Source: Chryseolinea serpens | Lineage (GTDB): Bacteria > Bacteroidota > Bacteroidia > Cytophagales > Cyclobacteriaceae | Direction: 5' to 3' | Assembly (NCBI RefSeq): GCF_900129725.1 | Contig: NZ_FQWQ01000002.1 | Location: forward strand, 744,001 to 808,000 | DNA length: 64,000 nucleotides | Part shown: in pieces, positions 61,220 to 64,000 of the stretch | How positions within the stretch are numbered: position 1 is the stretch's first letter | Layout: each line of letters begins with the position of its first letter | The notes under the pieces: model-generated | Database searches by the model: none | What the model was told of the DNA's origin: nothing | Seen by the model: the letters and a program-made list of their open reading frames with translations, nothing else | Position numbers and translations under genes: made by a program

Positions 61220-63553
61220 ATGTTGGAGACACCAAAAAACATACAGCCCCAGCAATCACAGGCCAACGAAGCCCTTGACCTCAATAAGCTGAAGACCACG
61301 CTCAAGCGCAATTGGCTTTGGCTGATCATTCTATTTCTCGTCATCAACAGCGTGGCCTATCTCAAGGTACGCTACACCAAAAATCTCTACGAGTCATCGT
61401 CGGAACTGAAGCTGGATATAAAAAATGAAGCGACGGAGTTTGGCATCAAGCCCACAGTGGAAGATCCGAATTTCAACTTGCTGTCGGGCGAGATCGAACT
61501 CATTGAGTCGCGATTGTTTTTGGGACGCGTGCTGGACTCCTCCGATCTGAATGTGAGCTACTTTAGTGTGGGCCGCGTGCTGAACGACGAGCTGTTCCAA
61601 AACGCACCGTTCCTGGTCCGCTACAAAGCACAAAATGAAAGCAGCTTCAACGTACCCATTCACCTCGACGATAGCGGGAGCGATGAGTTCACGCTCCAGG
61701 TAGGCGACGAGGGCCAGAAAACAACGGGCCGCTACAATTCGAAAGTAAGCCTGAACGGCGTCGACCTCTACATCGAAAAAAATGAAGCCTTCCGGAAAGG
61801 TGATGAGATCGGCTATTTCTTTGTGTTGAACACCCGCGATGCGTTGTTGGGATATCTGCTGCGAAGCCTGACGGCCGAGCCGCTAAACTACAACGCTCAC
61901 ACGCTGCGCATTTCCTTCAAAGACAATAATCCGACCAAAGCCACGGCCATCCTCAACAAGATCGATTCCATTTACCTGCATTACAGCTACGAACAAAAGA
62001 ACCTCGCCAACAAGCAGAAGATCGACTGGGTCTCGAACGAACTCGTCAACATCGAGCACAAGATGGAGGACTTCGAAAATTACTTCGAGAACTTCACCCT
62101 GCAGAACAAGACCAACAACCTGGACGAGGACTTGAAGAAAACCGTGTCGGCCATCAACCGCCTCGACTCCCAACGGTATGAACTCACCAATAGGATCGTG
62201 GAAGTGAACACGCTGATGGACGGGATGAAGGCCGGTGACTTGTCCATTTCGCTGACTCAACTTCACGCCTTGCCGCCCACGGTGGCCAAGAACCTGGAGC
62301 AACTGGAAGACCTCTACCGGGACCAGGAAAAACTGAAGCTCTCCTATAATGAAGCGACCTTCGCCTATCGTCAACGTCAAAAAGACATCGAGACCCTTCG
62401 CGCAAAAGCGAGCCGGCAGTTGGAGGAGCAGCGCGCGGAGTGGATCAAGCGCCTGGACCAGATCAATCAAAAAAAGGCGCGGCTCGAACACGAATTTGTG
62501 AACATTCCCGACAAGAGCACACAGTTCTCCAAGAATCTTCGCTTCTATAAACTTTATGAGCAATTCTATTTGTCGCTCATGCAATCGAAGTCCGAGTTCG
62601 AGATCACCCAGGCCGGCAGTGTTCCGGATTATAAGATCCTTTCACCCGCCAACTTGTCGTATACCCCGATCTCGCCCAACAAACTGATGATCACAGGCAT
62701 CGGGTTTGTGGGAAGCTTCGTGGCGATGTTGCTGCTGGTGGGCTTGCTCTATGTGTTGAACAACAAGGTCACCAGCCTGCTGGATATTGAACGGGTGACC
62801 AGTGTGCCCATGCTGGGCGTGGTGCCCTCCTCGCGGCAATTCACCAAGAATGGCTTGCACGTGCTCGACCATCCTAAATCAATGGTCAGTGAAGCCATCC
62901 GGACCTTGCGCACCAACCTGGACTTTTTCAATATCAACGGTCAACGCAAAGTGATTGCCGTGTCGTCGACCGTTTCGGGCGAAGGCAAATCTTTTATCGC
63001 CCTCAACCTGGGCGCGGTGATGGCGCTGTCGAAAAAGAAGGTGGTGCTCCTCGACCTCGACATGCGCAAACCCAAACAGAATTTGCCGGTCACGGTAGAG
63101 GACCCCTCCAAGGGCATCAGCACGGTGCTGATCCGGAAAAACACCTGGCAGGAATGCGTATCCACCACCGCCCTGTCCAACTTCGACTACATTCCTTCCG
63201 GACCGCACCCTCCTAATCCTTCCGAGTTGTTGCTGAACGGCGAGTTTGAAGAACTGCTGAACGACTTGAAGACCCAATATGATTATATCATCCTGGACAC
63301 GCCCCCGGTTGGACTGGTCACCGACGGTATTATGGCCATGAAGCGCGCCGACATTTCGATTTATATTTTCCGCGCCAACTATTCCAAGAAGGATTTTGTT
63401 CTCAACCTGCAACGCATCATCAACATCAATAAATTCTCGAACATCACCACACTGCTCAATGCGTTGCCATCCACGGGCGAACAGAGTTATGGCTACGGCT
63501 ATTACGAAGAGCCCGGGACCCGACCTTGGCTAAAGAAAATTTTTAATACTTAG
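61220..63553 (+). CDS. Wzc-like tyrosine autokinase / chain-length regulator
   Basis: 777 residues. A Wzz-type N-terminal part with a membrane helix (about 31-50), a long periplasmic coiled coil (about 270-450) and a second helix (about 487-512), then the BY-kinase domain: Walker A SSTVSGEGKS (about 580), Walker A' VVLLDLDMRKP, Walker B YDYIILDTPPVG. A Tyr cluster at the end (SYGYGYYEEPGTRPW) is the autophosphorylation tail. It controls chain length and Wza opening; a CpsB/YwqE-like PHP phosphatase follows to dephosphorylate it. Confidence 0.95.
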   Translation: MLETPKNIQPQQSQANEALDLNKLKTTLKRNWLWLIILFLVINSVAYLKVRYTKNLYESSSELKLDIKNEATEFGIKPTVEDPNFNLLSGEIELIESRLFLGRVLDSSDLNVSYFSVGRVLNDELFQNAPFLVRYKAQNESSFNVPIHLDDSGSDEFTLQVGDEGQKTTGRYNSKVSLNGVDLYIEKNEAFRKGDEIGYFFVLNTRDALLGYLLRSLTAEPLNYNAHTLRISFKDNNPTKATAILNKIDSIYLHYSYEQKNLANKQKIDWVSNELVNIEHKMEDFENYFENFTLQNKTNNLDEDLKKTVSAINRLDSQRYELTNRIVEVNTLMDGMKAGDLSISLTQLHALPPTVAKNLEQLEDLYRDQEKLKLSYNEATFAYRQRQKDIETLRAKASRQLEEQRAEWIKRLDQINQKKARLEHEFVNIPDKSTQFSKNLRFYKLYEQFYLSLMQSKSEFEITQAGSVPDYKILSPANLSYTPISPNKLMITGIGFVGSFVAMLLLVGLLYVLNNKVTSLLDIERVTSVPMLGVVPSSRQFTKNGLHVLDHPKSMVSEAIRTLRTNLDFFNINGQRKVIAVSSTVSGEGKSFIALNLGAVMALSKKKVVLLDLDMRKPKQNLPVTVEDPSKGISTVLIRKNTWQECVSTTALSNFDYIPSGPHPPNPSELLLNGEFEELLNDLKTQYDYIILDTPPVGLVTDGIMAMKRADISIYIFRANYSKKDFVLNLQRIININKFSNITTLLNALPSTGEQSYGYGYYEEPGTRPWLKKIFNT

Positions 63554-64000
63554 TGTTTTCCTGGTTCAAAAAAAAGACGGCCCCTGCCCACCCGGCAAGC
63601 TTGCGCATCGACATTCACTCCCACCTGCTACCGGGGTTGGACGATGGCGTGCAGACCTATGAGGACGCTGAAGAGATCATTACCCGCTTCGAACAACTCG
63701 GCTACCGCAAGCTGATCACCACACCCCACGTGATGAGCGACGCGTACCGGAACACGCCGGAAATCATTGGCGACGCCCTGCAAAAACTGCGCGCCCATCT
63801 CAAAGAACGCAACATCAGCATGGAGGTGGACGCCGCCGCCGAATACTATCTCGATGAGAACGTTTTTCGCATGCTCGAAAACGATGCGCCCCTGCTCACC
63901 TTCGGGAAGAAGCTTCTGCTTTTCGAGACCAACTTCCTGAACGAGCCCTTTAACCTGAAAGAGTTTATTTTCAAGGCCAACACCAAAGGCTACCGGCCCG
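63553..64000 (+). CDS. CpsB/YwqE-like PHP tyrosine phosphatase, 3' end missing
   Basis: Starts with GTG at 63553, overlapping the Wzc stop by one base (TAGTG), so it is coupled to it; the frame runs to the window end. Early metal-binding motif DIHSHLLPGLDDG, then LITTPHVMSDAYRNTP and AAEYYLDENVF, the PHP-domain fold of bacterial tyrosine phosphatases. It should dephosphorylate the Tyr cluster of the Wzc-like kinase upstream. Confidence 0.9.
   Translation, partial: MFSWFKKKTAPAHPASLRIDIHSHLLPGLDDGVQTYEDAEEIITRFEQLGYRKLITTPHVMSDAYRNTPEIIGDALQKLRAHLKERNISMEVDAAAEYYLDENVFRMLENDAPLLTFGKKLLLFETNFLNEPFNLKEFIFKANTKGYRP

Overview
The window reads as chromosome of a Bacteroidota member, most likely order Cytophagales. 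The evidence is a SusC/SusD pair, a secreted protein ending in a type IX secretion (T9SS) sorting tail, polytopic MacB/FtsX permeases paired with a PadR regulator, DUF6377 and DUF3291 proteins, TAnnTTTG-type promoter elements, weak ribosome binding sites and moderate GC content. The genus cannot be fixed from sequence alone; a Chryseolinea-like organism would fit. No rRNA, tRNA, CRISPR array, prophage or intact insertion sequence was seen.

Region 1 (1-12.9 kb): a truncated NmrA-like oxidoreductase, a membrane histidine kinase, a very large T9SS-exported endonuclease/exonuclease/phosphatase protein, a GAF histidine kinase broken by a one-base frameshift, a DUF3291/HxlR divergent pair, a membrane-bound class III cyclase, a membrane-anchored unknown, a PEP mutase/isocitrate lyase homologue and an exported unknown. 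Region 2 (13.1-28.8 kb): PadR plus ABC permease operon, small membrane proteins, a TonB-dependent siderophore receptor preceded by a strikingly structured 450-base gene-free stretch, then housekeeping and accessory enzymes (ester cyclase, DinB, an SDR divergent from an HxlR regulator with repeated operator-like motifs, PhzF), a second MacB-like permease, an AlkZ-like winged-helix protein and a TfoX-domain protein.

Region 3 (28.9-41.7 kb): a conserved 48-residue protein and a compact alpha-glucan polysaccharide utilisation locus read on the minus strand: DUF6377 membrane regulator, SusC, SusD, SusE and a GH13 alpha-amylase lipoprotein. SusD and SusE overlap by one base, and a long hairpin separates SusE from the amylase. 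A two-domain thioredoxin-like protein and a divergently transcribed sialate O-acetylesterase lie behind the regulator. Region 4 (41.8-48 kb): a TolC / membrane-fusion / RND efflux operon with a divergence-free TetR gene upstream; matching 7-3-7 inverted repeats in front of tetR and tolC are probable operators.

Region 5 (48-64 kb): dnaA, divergent from a methylmalonyl-CoA mutase pair (small subunit without its own cobalamin domain, large subunit with one), an exported TPR-CHAT protease-like protein, hflX, and, divergent from hflX, the start of an exopolysaccharide operon (glycosyltransferase, RmlC-type epimerase, Wza-like export lipoprotein, Wzc-like tyrosine autokinase, CpsB/YwqE-like PHP phosphatase cut by the window end).

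Scattered elements: three palindromes with shared ACCGC...GCGGT ends, each sitting in a gap between convergent genes; GGAGCCA-type degenerate repeats at two loci; and several hairpin terminators. The strongest candidates for something undescribed are the structured element at 19.77-20.07 kb and the convergent-gap palindrome family.
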